IMG/VR virus record: IMGVR_UViG_3300047388_000168
Coordinates: 1-20,369 of that record
Source: a virus
Length of the DNA: 20,369 bases
Strand: one strand, 5' to 3'
The notes under the pieces are model-generated. The model ran no database searches. It worked only from the letters and a program-made list of their open reading frames with translations, and had not been told where the DNA came from. Below are positions 1 to 5,971 of this stretch, piece by piece. The translations under genes and the position numbers were made by a program. Position 1 is the stretch's first letter. Every line of letters starts with the position of its first letter.

Positions 1-249
1 GTTGATACTGATGCATTGTTAGGTTCACTGTAATTAAAATAGGTTTTAGTCGTGAGTCACCTATTTCAACGAAAGCAACCGCGACAGTTAATAGTAGGGC
101 AATCTCCTGAGATTTGTATCACCTCCCTTACGTGATTAACAAAAAATAGGCACTTTCCCCGGTGCCGAGTTCTCCCCCATACCTTCGCAGTGGGGTTGAC
201 GAGCGGGAATATGGGTAAGCGACTTAACATCCTTACCCATTTTCTTTTT
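1..249 (+). other. Gene-free structured region, possible noncoding RNA
   Basis: No convincing reading frame is visible here. Several short inverted repeats lie in a row: a 9-bp palindrome at 52-60 (GTGAGTCAC), a 5-bp stem with CCTG loop at 101-114, a GGCAC/GTGCC stem at 149-166, a CCCCA/TGGGG stem at 175-195, and the terminator stem at 211-240. Successive hairpins ending in a terminator just before the early promoter suggest either the 3' end of an upstream transcript or a small structured RNA. I recognise no RNA family and see no clear promoter at the left edge, so the RNA interpretation is an inference. Confidence 0.35.
211..249 (+). terminator. Rho-independent terminator
   Basis: A perfect 9-bp inverted repeat (ATGGGTAAG at 211-219, CTTACCCAT at 232-240) with a 12-nt loop is followed at once by the T-rich run TTTCTTTTT (241-249). 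This is the classical intrinsic terminator form for rightward transcripts. It insulates whatever lies to the left from the early promoter that begins 20 nt later. Confidence 0.8.
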
Positions 250-268
250 ATAACTTAATAAATAATAG

Positions 269-310
269 TTGACATTATACGTACGTTATATTATAATGGT
301 ATACGTATAA
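269..310 (+). promoter_or_regulatory. Early sigma-70 promoter with palindromic operator-like elements
   Basis: The -35 box is TTGACA (269-274) and the -10 box TATAAT (292-297), separated by 17 nt; this is a full consensus match. The spacer contains the palindrome ACGTACGT (279-286). A 10-bp palindrome TATACGTATA (300-309) covers the expected transcription start. A protein binding either palindrome would block polymerase, so these are candidate operators. The promoter reads into the gene at 323, whose SD-like GAGGAC lies just after the palindrome. The same downstream element recurs at the second promoter near 3.9 kb. Confidence 0.85.
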
Positions 311-322
311 GAGGACTTTGTA

Positions 323-520
323 ATGATTAAGCATAATTTTATATGCACTGTATGTAATAGAACTTTTGCAGAAGACGAAGCTGAAAGAAAACCTGAAACA
401 ACTTCTTACGAGTTTTGGGGAAGTAAAGGTACTATTAAAACTTGTCTATTTATCTGTCCTTATTGCAGTTCAGAAGAAATTGACGAATTCTTTGGAGATT
501 TAGATGAAACGAATACTTGA
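323..520 (+). CDS. Small zinc-ribbon-like early protein
   Basis: This is the first gene after the consensus promoter, with a GAGGAC ribosome-binding site 7-8 nt before the ATG. The 65-aa product has two CxxC knuckles, CTVC near residues 8-11 and CPYC near 45-48, about 35 residues apart, which fits a single zinc ribbon. The C-terminal tail is acidic (EEIDEFFGDLDE). Its first position in the early transcript suggests an early function such as a nucleic-acid-binding or host-takeover factor, but nothing in the sequence gives a specific role. The next gene starts inside its last codons in another frame. Confidence 0.75.
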   Translation: MIKHNFICTVCNRTFAEDEAERKPETTSYEFWGSKGTIKTCLFICPYCSSEEIDEFFGDLDETNT

Positions 521-614
521 GATTTCCGCCGTGGTAGCAGCGTTGGTTATTTTAATCGGTGTTATCTGTGCTTATATATGGGCGGCTTGGGCTATAACAC
601 AGGGAAATTGGTAG
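504..614 (+). CDS. Single-pass membrane microprotein, 36 aa
   Basis: The ATG at 504 follows GGAG (494-497) at 6 nt and overlaps the end of the preceding gene by 17 nt. The product begins MKRILEIS, followed by one hydrophobic segment at about residues 8-28 (AVVAALVILIGVICAYIWAAW) and a short polar tail. The Lys/Arg before the helix predicts an N-in orientation. The good SD, the overlap with its neighbour and the clean membrane segment argue that it is real despite its size. The function is unknown; phage early regions often hold such membrane peptides. Confidence 0.6.
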   Translation: MKRILEISAVVAALVILIGVICAYIWAAWAITQGNW

Positions 615-634
615 TTAACTTATTGGGGGTTGAG

Positions 635-1480
635 ATGAAAGATAAACTTAATAAAATGGTTTCTGCATTATGTCGCGCCACATCACATGATAAAATATCG
701 ATCTATGATTTTCGAGATGATGTTCAGATTGTAAAAGAGGCTGCGGACTTCCTTCAATCTATGGCTGATATGCAAGAAGGCACTCCACCATATGAAGAAA
801 CAATGCTAAAGCCATATCGCGATACTCCGTCAGCTCCTTGGGTTCCAAAAACACACGTTGACTGGCACATCAAGCAGCATGCGCTGACGAAGGCTGAACT
901 AGAGGAATCGTTTACCGAGATACAGGAATTACAAGATGAATTACGAGTAAAGAATAATACTATCGCTGAATTCATGAGAGAACTCGCCGAAGCCAAGGCT
1001 GAGATGCTTCAGATTATCGCACGTAATGAAGGTCTCAACTCCATTATAGTCGGTAACATAGCATTAAAGGATTCGTGTGTAGCATATGCCAATGCAATGG
1101 AACAGGATTTGATATCAGCAGAAGATCAACTCACCGCCGCACAGCAGTTAGCGCGTGATCTACAGCAGAAGGTTGAGAGCATGGAGGAAATTGATAGAGC
1201 TGCACAGCGGCGGATTGCGGAGCTGGAACGACCACATGATACAGTTGGACAATATAATCCAAATTATCAACCCGGCATGCCAGCAATGGAAAAGCTATAC
1301 GGTATTAACCAATCCAAGCGCCCGCTGCTGTCTGATCAGCCGGTGATGAGCAGGAGCCAGTTAGATACCATAATTGAATTAATACTAGCATTAGCTGAAG
1401 GCCAATTATTCCATGTTAGTGCGCGAGAACGCTTTAAAGCAGCAAAGGAAGCTGCAATCAAGTCATTGGTCGGCCCATGA
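635..1480 (+). CDS. Coiled-coil early protein of unknown function
   Basis: I place the start at the ATG at 635, directly after a GGGGGTTGAG ribosome-binding site, rather than the in-frame ATG at 578, which would overlap the membrane microprotein and lacks a clear SD. The protein is 281 aa. Its middle (roughly residues 85-205) is rich in Glu, Ala, Leu, Gln and Lys in heptad-like spacing (for example IQELQDELRVKNN and RRIAELE), which predicts a long coiled coil. The C-terminus (LDTIIELILALAEG, then FKAAKEAAIKSL) is helical. The style resembles Ead/Ea22-type accessory proteins of enterobacterial phages, but that is only an impression. It ends in an ATGA overlap with the next gene. Confidence 0.75.
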   Translation: MKDKLNKMVSALCRATSHDKISIYDFRDDVQIVKEAADFLQSMADMQEGTPPYEETMLKPYRDTPSAPWVPKTHVDWHIKQHALTKAELEESFTEIQELQDELRVKNNTIAEFMRELAEAKAEMLQIIARNEGLNSIIVGNIALKDSCVAYANAMEQDLISAEDQLTAAQQLARDLQQKVESMEEIDRAAQRRIAELERPHDTVGQYNPNYQPGMPAMEKLYGINQSKRPLLSDQPVMSRSQLDTIIELILALAEGQLFHVSARERFKAAKEAAIKSLVGP

Positions 1481-1677
1481 GCGATGATACTTGTAAGCGT
1501 GAAGTTGCAAAATCTCGATTCCAGCAGCATCGAGATGGTAGCAAGCCGGGATATGTATTTAAAGATGTTAGGATAAAATATAAAGAAGCATGCAACAAAC
1601 CAAAACCAGCAGATAAACTTTACTGTCCTGATTGCGAGAAAGAGATTTATGATGAACCAACACAACGCGAGGGCTGA
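1477..1677 (+). CDS. Small basic protein with a CxxC knuckle
   Basis: This 66-aa product starts in an ATGA overlap with the upstream stop, a sign of translational coupling. The N-terminal half is rich in Lys and Arg, and a single CPDC motif lies near residues 50-53; one further Cys lies near residue 39. A single CxxC could be half a zinc site, perhaps completed by dimerisation. I recognise no family. The gene sits in a tightly packed early operon and is followed after 2 nt by the next ATG. Confidence 0.65.
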   Translation: MSDDTCKREVAKSRFQQHRDGSKPGYVFKDVRIKYKEACNKPKPADKLYCPDCEKEIYDEPTQREG

Positions 1678-1679
1678 GC

Positions 1680-2054
1680 ATGAGTGACCAAACGTCTGAT
1701 GAATGGTTTGCTGGATTAAAGAAGGTTGCAGATACAGACCGTTGTTTTGTAACGCTGACTGATGTTATGCGTTATTTGAATGATAAGGACGCACAAATAG
1801 CCAGCCTCACCGCGCGCAATAAAGAGCTTGAGCAATGTTTGCAATTCTATGCGCGGGGTAATCATTTCACGCAGACTGATCCGCTACAATGGGATTCAGT
1901 ATCAGGAGAGCCGCCCAACTTCCTCTGCGATGACCAAGGGCTTGCCACTATTGAAGATGGGTCCCTTGCAAGAATGGCTATGGAAGGGGTAAAAATTAAT
2001 TGGGAAGATGAAGCCGTCGACGCTGCCATAGCACAGGGGGAAGGTGATGAGTGA
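1680..2054 (+). CDS. Early accessory protein, Ead/Ea22-like style
   Basis: The 124-aa product begins MSDQTSDEWF and contains a short helix with coiled-coil character (DAQIASLTARNKELEQCLQF, about residues 37-56), then an acidic C-terminal half that includes LATIEDGSLARMAMEGV. The pattern of a helix followed by a variable tail is common in small accessory proteins of enterobacterial phages. The start lies 2 nt after the previous stop and the end overlaps the next gene by 8 nt, so it is part of a coupled operon. The function is unknown. Confidence 0.7.
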   Translation: MSDQTSDEWFAGLKKVADTDRCFVTLTDVMRYLNDKDAQIASLTARNKELEQCLQFYARGNHFTQTDPLQWDSVSGEPPNFLCDDQGLATIEDGSLARMAMEGVKINWEDEAVDAAIAQGEGDE

Positions 2055-2340
2055 TAAAGAAGACCTACAGCGCGGCGTTGTGATGGTTTGCGATGCATTG
2101 GTGAATAAGGCCGATGCTCTACAATGGAGTGAGCGACAGTGCGTAGAATCATCAGTACAGATTAATCAACTGAATTGCAAATTAGCAGTAGCTGAAGCAC
2201 GAGCAGAGCGGGCGGTTGCAGCGTTGAAGCAGATAACCATTGGTGCAAGTCCTGATGATGATCATGATGCACTGACATATCAAGAGATAGAAGATATTGG
2301 TATGAAAGCACTCGCCGAACTAACCACAGAGCAGGAGTGA
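2047..2340 (+). CDS. Small helical early protein
   Basis: I choose the ATG at 2047, preceded by a GGGGGAAGG ribosome-binding site, over the GTG one codon upstream. The 97-aa product begins MSDKEDLQRG and has a helical stretch (KLAVAEARAERAVAALKQI, about residues 45-63), followed by DDDHDALTYQEIEDIGMKALAEL. The last segment, a helix ending in an ALAEL-type tail, is typical of accessory proteins that carry repeated Ala/Leu/Glu helices. No catalytic motif is visible. It overlaps the upstream gene by 8 nt. Confidence 0.65.
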   Translation: MSDKEDLQRGVVMVCDALVNKADALQWSERQCVESSVQINQLNCKLAVAEARAERAVAALKQITIGASPDDDHDALTYQEIEDIGMKALAELTTEQE

Positions 2341-2344
2341 TCAG

Positions 2345-2572
2345 ATGATACGAGAAAACAGGTTTTTAGTTTTAAAGCGGTCTGACATTGCCGATTATCT
2401 AACCCAAGAGCAGCAAGAAGATTTACAGCTTTTATGCACCATAATTGAAACTGGCAGAAATAGCGATGGCAAGCATTATAACCAGTATGTTTGCATTGCT
2501 GACGACTGGCCTGAATACGAACAGGTATGGAAGATGATTGAGGCTCGTGTTGATAACAACCCTAAACCATAA
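2345..2572 (+). CDS. Small conserved-looking protein of unknown function
   Basis: The 75-aa product has an alternating strand/helix composition: RFLVLKRSDIADYL, then QEQQEDLQLLCTIIETGR, then QYVCIADDWPEYEQVWKMIE. The compact mix of hydrophobic and aromatic residues suggests a folded domain rather than a chance frame. GGAGTG lies just upstream of the ATG. The product does not begin with Ser-Asp as many neighbours do. I recognise no family. Confidence 0.65.
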   Translation: MIRENRFLVLKRSDIADYLTQEQQEDLQLLCTIIETGRNSDGKHYNQYVCIADDWPEYEQVWKMIEARVDNNPKP

Positions 2573-2587
2573 CAGCGGAGTACTATT

Positions 2588-2767
2588 GTGAGTGATAACA
2601 CTGAACTTTATTATTCTGAACTTGAATACGAACGCAACAAAGCTGAAGACGCATATTTTGCAGCTAGGCCACAGATAATTCGCACTAGCGATAAGGAAGC
2701 ATTGTTTCGTGCTGGCTTCGACCGTGCATTCAATTTGTTATGGAAAAAATCCCCACCAACCGAATAA
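2588..2767 (+). CDS. GTG-start small protein, 59 aa
   Basis: A GTG start at 2588 follows GGAG (2577-2580) at 7 nt. The reading frame gives a 59-aa protein beginning (M)SDNTELYYSE, with a charged helix (SELEYERNKAEDAYFAA) and a basic/aromatic C-terminal part (ALFRAGFDRAFNLLW). The leader sequence before the start (GGAGTACTATT) matches the leaders of neighbouring genes at 2786 and 3014, which strongly supports this start. The RAGFDRAF segment resembles short helices seen at the ends of many phage accessory proteins. The function is unknown. Confidence 0.65.
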   Translation: MSDNTELYYSELEYERNKAEDAYFAARPQIIRTSDKEALFRAGFDRAFNLLWKKSPPTE

Positions 2768-2785
2768 CCCCAAGAGGCTGCTATT

Positions 2786-2980
2786 ATGACCGACGATCAA
2801 ATTATTGCACAACAGGCTAGGACAATTATTAAGCTGCAAACCGAGCTGAATGATAAGCGTCAGTCTTTGCGAAACATAGGAAACGTACTATATGGAATAG
2901 GGCAGCCACTTAACGATAACAAGCTCAAATATACCAAAGAGCAGTTACACAACTTTTTCCTGATTTCTCAGGAATTGTAA
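2786..2980 (+). CDS. Small helical early protein
   Basis: The 64-aa product begins MTDDQIIAQQARTIIKLQTEL, a strongly helical, coiled-coil-like opening. A second part (NIGNVLYGIGQPLNDNKLKYTKEQLHNFFLISQEL) probably forms two more short helices. The leader GAGGCTGCTATT before the ATG is of the same type as at 2588 and 3014. No motif for enzymatic activity is seen. It belongs to the same row of small accessory genes. Confidence 0.65.
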   Translation: MTDDQIIAQQARTIIKLQTELNDKRQSLRNIGNVLYGIGQPLNDNKLKYTKEQLHNFFLISQEL

Positions 2981-3013
2981 AATAACAACCCCAATATCGA
3001 CACAGGAACTATT

Positions 3014-3241
3014 ATGAGTGATCCAAAAGAAATTGAATTGAGCGTTTGTCATGAAGATGACGGTGATATGAACCTTGAGCTATATATTGACCGTGACAAT
3101 CAAATATCACTATCAATCAACAAGGATGGCAGCATTGCATGGGCTGCTTCGTCTTATGGTTCACGCGATCATCAAAGAACTGAAACGGGGAACATGGGAA
3201 AGATATTGTACCAGCTCATCGCACAGACTAACCCTGAATGA
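3014..3241 (+). CDS. Small acidic protein of unknown function
   Basis: The 75-aa product begins MSDPKEIELSVCHEDDGD and then shows alternating strands (MNLELYIDRDNQISLSINKDGSIAWAA), suggesting a small beta-rich fold, and a helical end (MGKILYQLIAQ). The AGGAACTATT leader precedes the ATG. A frame starting at 3075 overlaps it but lacks a comparable leader, and I treat that as a shadow. This is the last gene of the accessory-looking row before composition shifts to the more AT-rich core. Confidence 0.65.
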   Translation: MSDPKEIELSVCHEDDGDMNLELYIDRDNQISLSINKDGSIAWAASSYGSRDHQRTETGNMGKILYQLIAQTNPE

Positions 3242-3274
3242 AAAAATAGTTCTACTTAACCGAGGATTTTTAAA

Positions 3275-3742
3275 ATGAAAGACTCTCTCGATTTACTTTT
3301 AAAAGAAGCTTTAAAGCACCAATTAAATAACAAAAAAGGGGTTGGCGTTAAAATCCGCCTTGCCCAAATAGAGGAAACGGTTCATTCTGCTTACAACAAC
3401 CCCGATAACTGGAAGTTCACTCGTTTCTTAACTCTCCGCCATACAGATGAAAAAGGTAATGAAACTGTATTAGGGCAATTTCGTGAGTATACTTATAAAT
3501 ATAGCGAAGCGAGGAAATTGTGCCGGGATGCTACCCCTTTAGACCACTCCGTTGATATCGAATATGTCTCAGGAGATTATTGGATTCACCTAGAGCCTTC
3601 TGACCCACCGCCGACACAGTTTTTAATGGAAGACCTACAAGTAATCCGAAATTATCTTGACCAGTTTAAGCCTATTCCCTTAAAACCCTTATTAAAAGAA
3701 TTAAACGCCGAGCATTTACTTAAAGAACTCCGAGGATTTTAG
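3275..3742 (+). CDS. Phage protein of unknown function, 155 aa
   Basis: The ribosome-binding site is CGAGGATTTTT before the ATG; nearly the same sequence is used again by the next gene. The 155-aa product opens with a helix (SLDLLLKEALKHQL), contains a probable beta-sheet domain (WKFTRFLTLRHTDEKGNE, GQFREYTYKY, VDIEYVSGDYWIHLEP) and ends with helices including LKPLLKELNAEHLLKEL. There is no recognisable motif. The last codons and stop directly precede the ATG of the membrane microprotein at 3744. Confidence 0.7.
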   Translation: MKDSLDLLLKEALKHQLNNKKGVGVKIRLAQIEETVHSAYNNPDNWKFTRFLTLRHTDEKGNETVLGQFREYTYKYSEARKLCRDATPLDHSVDIEYVSGDYWIHLEPSDPPPTQFLMEDLQVIRNYLDQFKPIPLKPLLKELNAEHLLKELRGF

Positions 3743-3743
3743 T

Positions 3744-3890
3744 ATGTATAATTGGCAGGATCAGTGGAAATTAACTACTATTTGTATTTTAACGACTATT
3801 GGATTATACAGTACAGGTCATTATGTAGGTGGTAGTATAGCTTTAATTTTAACATTATTTAATTTTTATATCTTAATTGACAATAATTAA
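3744..3890 (+). CDS. Membrane microprotein with YSTGH motif, 48 aa
   Basis: The ATG at 3744 lies 1 nt after the upstream stop and uses GAGG within CGAGGATTTTAGT. The 48-aa product has two short hydrophobic segments, TTICILTTIGLY and ALILTLFNFYILI, joined by STGHYVGGSI. The YSTGH(Y/W)(V/I)GG core reappears in the microprotein at 4422, so the two are paralogs. A hairpin with both ends in the cytoplasm, or a single interrupted helix, is likely. The end of this gene contains the -35 box of the second promoter. The function is unknown. Confidence 0.65.
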   Translation: MYNWQDQWKLTTICILTTIGLYSTGHYVGGSIALILTLFNFYILIDNN

Positions 3891-3928
3891 TATCATACGC
3901 ATAATACCCACAAATGGTACACGTACAA
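3877..3928 (+). promoter_or_regulatory. Second early sigma-70 promoter with shared operator-like element
   Basis: The -35 box TTGACA (3877-3882) lies inside the end of the preceding gene. A 17-nt spacer leads to CATAAT (3900-3905), a 5-of-6 match to the -10 consensus. Downstream, TGGTACACGTACAA (3915-3928) matches TGGTATACGTATAA at the first promoter (297-310), at nearly the same distance from the -10 box. The shared TGGTAYACGTAYAA sequence points to a common regulator. The promoter serves the gene at 3940 and the core operon behind it. Confidence 0.75.
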
Positions 3929-3939
3929 ATAGGCTTTAA

Positions 3940-4221
3940 ATGAGACATCCTGACATTATCCGCCCTATTAAATTAACCACTACTCTCCCCGAAGATGTAA
4001 AGGCTAAATTAGACTTGCATTTATTCTCGGAAGTAGCTGGTAGAGTGCCTATAGGGGCTTACCAAAAGTTCTTTTTAGAACGGATAAAGGATTTCTTCTA
4101 CGAAAAAACTTTAGATATAAGTGAATATCTAGATTCCCCTGTTGGCTGTGTTACTATCAAGGGCGGCCCTGCCGCCTTAGAAGCTGTTAAAACTATCTTG
4201 GAGCGCCATAATGGCAATTGA
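3940..4221 (+). CDS. Conserved-type phage protein, possible RHH-like start
   Basis: The 93-aa product begins MRHPDIIRPIKLTTTLPEDVKAKLDLHLFSE. A strand followed by a helix of the form LTTTLPEDVKAKLDLHL is what the first half of a ribbon-helix-helix DNA-binding protein looks like, but the following GAYQKFFLERIKDFFYEK and a terminal domain (GCVTIKGGPAALEAVKTILERH) are not typical, so DNA binding is only a suggestion. The ATG has no strong SD and may be read from an almost leaderless transcript, since the predicted start of promoter 2 is only about 28 nt upstream. It overlaps the next gene by 11 nt. Confidence 0.7.
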   Translation: MRHPDIIRPIKLTTTLPEDVKAKLDLHLFSEVAGRVPIGAYQKFFLERIKDFFYEKTLDISEYLDSPVGCVTIKGGPAALEAVKTILERHNGN

Positions 4222-4420
4222 ACTTCCTGCGGAATTAGCCGCTAAAATTTCTAACTGGAGGCAAAAGGCTTCTTTAGGTACGATTACGTTACCAGAGATG
4301 AAAGAAGCTATATTAGCTTTACGTCAAGCCCGATTTAATGCAGCGGGGAAAGCTAAAGAAACTAAAAAATCAACTAAAGCTCCGGCCCGGTCGGCGGATG
4401 ATTTGTTAAGTGAGTTATAA
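4211..4420 (+). CDS. Small Lys/Ala-rich phage protein
   Basis: The 69-aa product has a helical N-terminal domain (LPAELAAKISNWRQKASLGTITLPEMKEAILALRQARF), followed by a low-complexity basic linker (AAGKAKETKKSTKAPARS) and a short acidic end (ADDLLSEL). GGAG at 4200-4203 (GGAGCGCC before the ATG) is the ribosome-binding site. It overlaps the upstream gene by 11 nt, which indicates coupling. The form, a small helical domain with a basic tail and acidic tip, would suit a partner of a DNA-bound complex, but the function is not known. Confidence 0.7.
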   Translation: MAIELPAELAAKISNWRQKASLGTITLPEMKEAILALRQARFNAAGKAKETKKSTKAPARSADDLLSEL

Positions 4421-4421
4421 A

Positions 4422-4553
4422 ATGCACACACATGATCCAGTTGCAAATTCAATTCTATTGGTGGGCACTACAGCTATGTATAGTACAGGTCATTGGATAG
4501 GTGGTACTGTATTATTGGTAGTAACACTTATAGTATTTTTTGCTAATAAATAA
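4422..4553 (+). CDS. Membrane microprotein with YSTGH motif, 43 aa (paralog)
   Basis: The ATG lies 1 nt after the upstream stop. The 43-aa product has two hydrophobic stretches (ILLVGTTAM and VLLVVTLIVFF) joined by YSTGHWIGGT. Comparison with the protein at 3744 shows the same core (YSTGH, aromatic, V/I, GG, S/T) followed by a hydrophobic helix, so a duplication is the simplest explanation. The N-terminus (MHTHDPVANS) differs. The SD is weak, and coupling to the upstream stop is likely. The function is unknown. Confidence 0.6.
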   Translation: MHTHDPVANSILLVGTTAMYSTGHWIGGTVLLVVTLIVFFANK

Positions 4554-4556
4554 GTT

Positions 4557-4736
4557 ATGAGCCTTCTATACACCCCCAACTTTGATGATGAATGTCACGT
4601 TTGTGGTACATCTCCTTGTGTCATCGTCAACAACCATCTTCAACCCCATACCTTCCTATGCGGACCTCATTTTTTCAGCGACCGCTCGATGGTAGATTGG
4701 GAATTGTGGAATAATCCTCCTGAGTCAACAGAGTAA
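4557..4736 (+). CDS. Small zinc-finger-like protein, 59 aa
   Basis: The ATG at 4557 lies 3 nt after the previous stop. The 59-aa product contains CHVC (residues 13-16), Cys21, and CGPH (35-38), which together could form a CxxC...CxxH zinc site. The rest is rich in aromatics and prolines (HTFLCGPHFF, DWELWNNPP). CxxC plus CxxH within about 26 residues is a common layout for tiny phage zinc proteins. No SD is obvious, so translation is probably coupled. The role is unknown. Confidence 0.65.
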   Translation: MSLLYTPNFDDECHVCGTSPCVIVNNHLQPHTFLCGPHFFSDRSMVDWELWNNPPESTE

Positions 4737-4741
4737 ATGCG

Positions 4742-4963
4742 ATGAAAACAGTAGTTATATTTGATCAATGTGGTGAATGTGAACTGAGATTTGGTGTATT
4801 TGACGGTGACCTAAGTCATTTACATAATAAGTATATTAATACAACTGAAATTTCAGACGAAGATTCTGATGATATTAGTGAGCTTAATTGTAATTTAGAT
4901 ACCTTTCCTACAGAAGAAGTTAAAAATGGGGCTAAGGTAATAGTCTGTGGATTTATACCCTAA
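4742..4963 (+). CDS. Acidic small protein of unknown function
   Basis: The 73-aa product begins MKTVVIFDQCGECELRFGVFDGD, a strand-rich opening with a CGEC pair, followed by a strongly acidic middle (EISDEDSDDISELN) and a hydrophobic end (AKVIVCGFIP). The acidic middle could mimic nucleic acid, but this is speculation. It starts 5 nt after the zinc-finger-like gene, and its stop codon shares an A with the next ATG (TAATG). Confidence 0.65.
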   Translation: MKTVVIFDQCGECELRFGVFDGDLSHLHNKYINTTEISDEDSDDISELNCNLDTFPTEEVKNGAKVIVCGFIP

Positions 4964-5061
4964 TGAAAACCCAAACACTCCTAACACTATCCTTAACTTT
5001 GACTATCATAAGCGTTATCAGTACTCTAACCGCATTATATCTTGCAATCACAGGTAAATAA
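4963..5061 (+). CDS. Single-pass membrane microprotein, 32 aa
   Basis: The reading frame starts in a TAATG overlap with the upstream stop and ends 1 nt before the ATG of the nuclease gene. The 32-aa product is almost one hydrophobic helix (LLTLSLTLTIISVISTLTALYLAI), with a Lys at position 2 and GK at the end. Chance remains possible for so short a frame, but exact packing between two genes favours a real gene. The function is unknown. Confidence 0.45.
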   Translation: MKTQTLLTLSLTLTIISVISTLTALYLAITGK

Positions 5062-5062
5062 A

Positions 5063-5971
5063 ATGAACGATGAAAACTATTTCCCTTCCATATTCGATTC
5101 CTCCATGCTTGGGTCTTTCAAGTCCTGTCCTCAGCTATTCAAAAAAACCTACATGTCTCAGTGGAAACCTAAGGAAGCTTCCGTCCACCTCCACGCCGGT
5201 GCTGCATTCGCCAAGGGAATTGAAACTGCCCGTACCGCTTTCTATGTTAATAGCCTCTCGTCAGAAGATTCCGTTGCTGCCGGGCTTACTGCTCTCATCG
5301 AACACTACGGAGACTTTGCCTGTCCATCCGACTCCCCAAAATCTTTAGAACGTATGGCAGGAGCTTTAGAATTCTATTTCTCCAATTATCCTTTAACCAA
5401 GGACGATTCCGTTCCTTACCTATTACCCGGAGGTAAAAGTGCTATCGAATTCTCTTTTGCTCAACCTCTTCCTATTAACCATCCTGTTACTAACGATCCT
5501 CTTTTATATGTCGGTCGGATGGATGCTATTATTAATTATGCAGGCGGTGTTTATATTTGCGATGAGAAGACTACATCTCAGCTGGGTGCAAGCTGGTCAA
5601 GACAATGGGATTTGCGAGCACAGTTCACCGGATATGCTTGGGGATGTCAACAGGCCGGAATCAGAGTTGATGGTGCCATCGTACGAGGAGTTTCTATCTT
5701 AAAAAGTAAGTATGATACGCAGCAAGCGATATCATATAGACCTGATTGGCAGATTGAAAGATGGTATGAAGATTTATTAATGTGGATTGAGGATATTAAG
5801 AAGTGTTGGGAAACAGGTAAATGGAGATATAACTTAGACCACGCATGCGCGGAGTACGGCGGTTGTACTTTCAGACAAGCTTGTTCAAGTCAAGATGAAA
5901 CTCCGTGGTTGGAAACTTATTTTGAAAAGCGTCATTGGAATCCTTTACTACGTATTGAAACTAAGTTATGA
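5063..5971 (+). CDS. Cas4/RecB-like PD-(D/E)XK nuclease with Fe-S cysteines
   Basis: I choose the ATG at 5063 (302 aa) over one 7 codons earlier that would overlap the microprotein. The nuclease core is visible: HAGAAFAKGIE (44-54), Asp154 in GRMDAII, Asp167-Glu168-Lys169 in DEKT, and the QxxxY motif (Gln187, Tyr191). Cys22 in SCPQLF together with Cys262, Cys268 and Cys274 matches the one-plus-three cysteine layout that holds a 4Fe-4S cluster in Cas4 and AddB-type nucleases. Such enzymes resect DNA ends to single strands. With the Sak4-like ATPase and SSB-like protein downstream, a role in phage recombination or replication is likely. There is no sign of a CRISPR system. Confidence 0.85.
   Translation: MNDENYFPSIFDSSMLGSFKSCPQLFKKTYMSQWKPKEASVHLHAGAAFAKGIETARTAFYVNSLSSEDSVAAGLTALIEHYGDFACPSDSPKSLERMAGALEFYFSNYPLTKDDSVPYLLPGGKSAIEFSFAQPLPINHPVTNDPLLYVGRMDAIINYAGGVYICDEKTTSQLGASWSRQWDLRAQFTGYAWGCQQAGIRVDGAIVRGVSILKSKYDTQQAISYRPDWQIERWYEDLLMWIEDIKKCWETGKWRYNLDHACAEYGGCTFRQACSSQDETPWLETYFEKRHWNPLLRIETKL

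Noticed and set aside
578-634. Earlier in-frame ATG for the 281-aa coiled-coil protein
   Set aside because: It overlaps the membrane microprotein at 504-614 and lacks a clear SD, while the ATG at 635 follows GGGGGTTGAG.
3075-3278. Rightward frame overlapping the gene at 3014
   Set aside because: It has no leader like its neighbours and runs in another frame of a better-supported gene.
5063-5971. Cas4-like nuclease as a sign of a CRISPR system
   Set aside because: No repeat array and no cas1/cas2-like gene is present; such nucleases are common in phage recombination modules.
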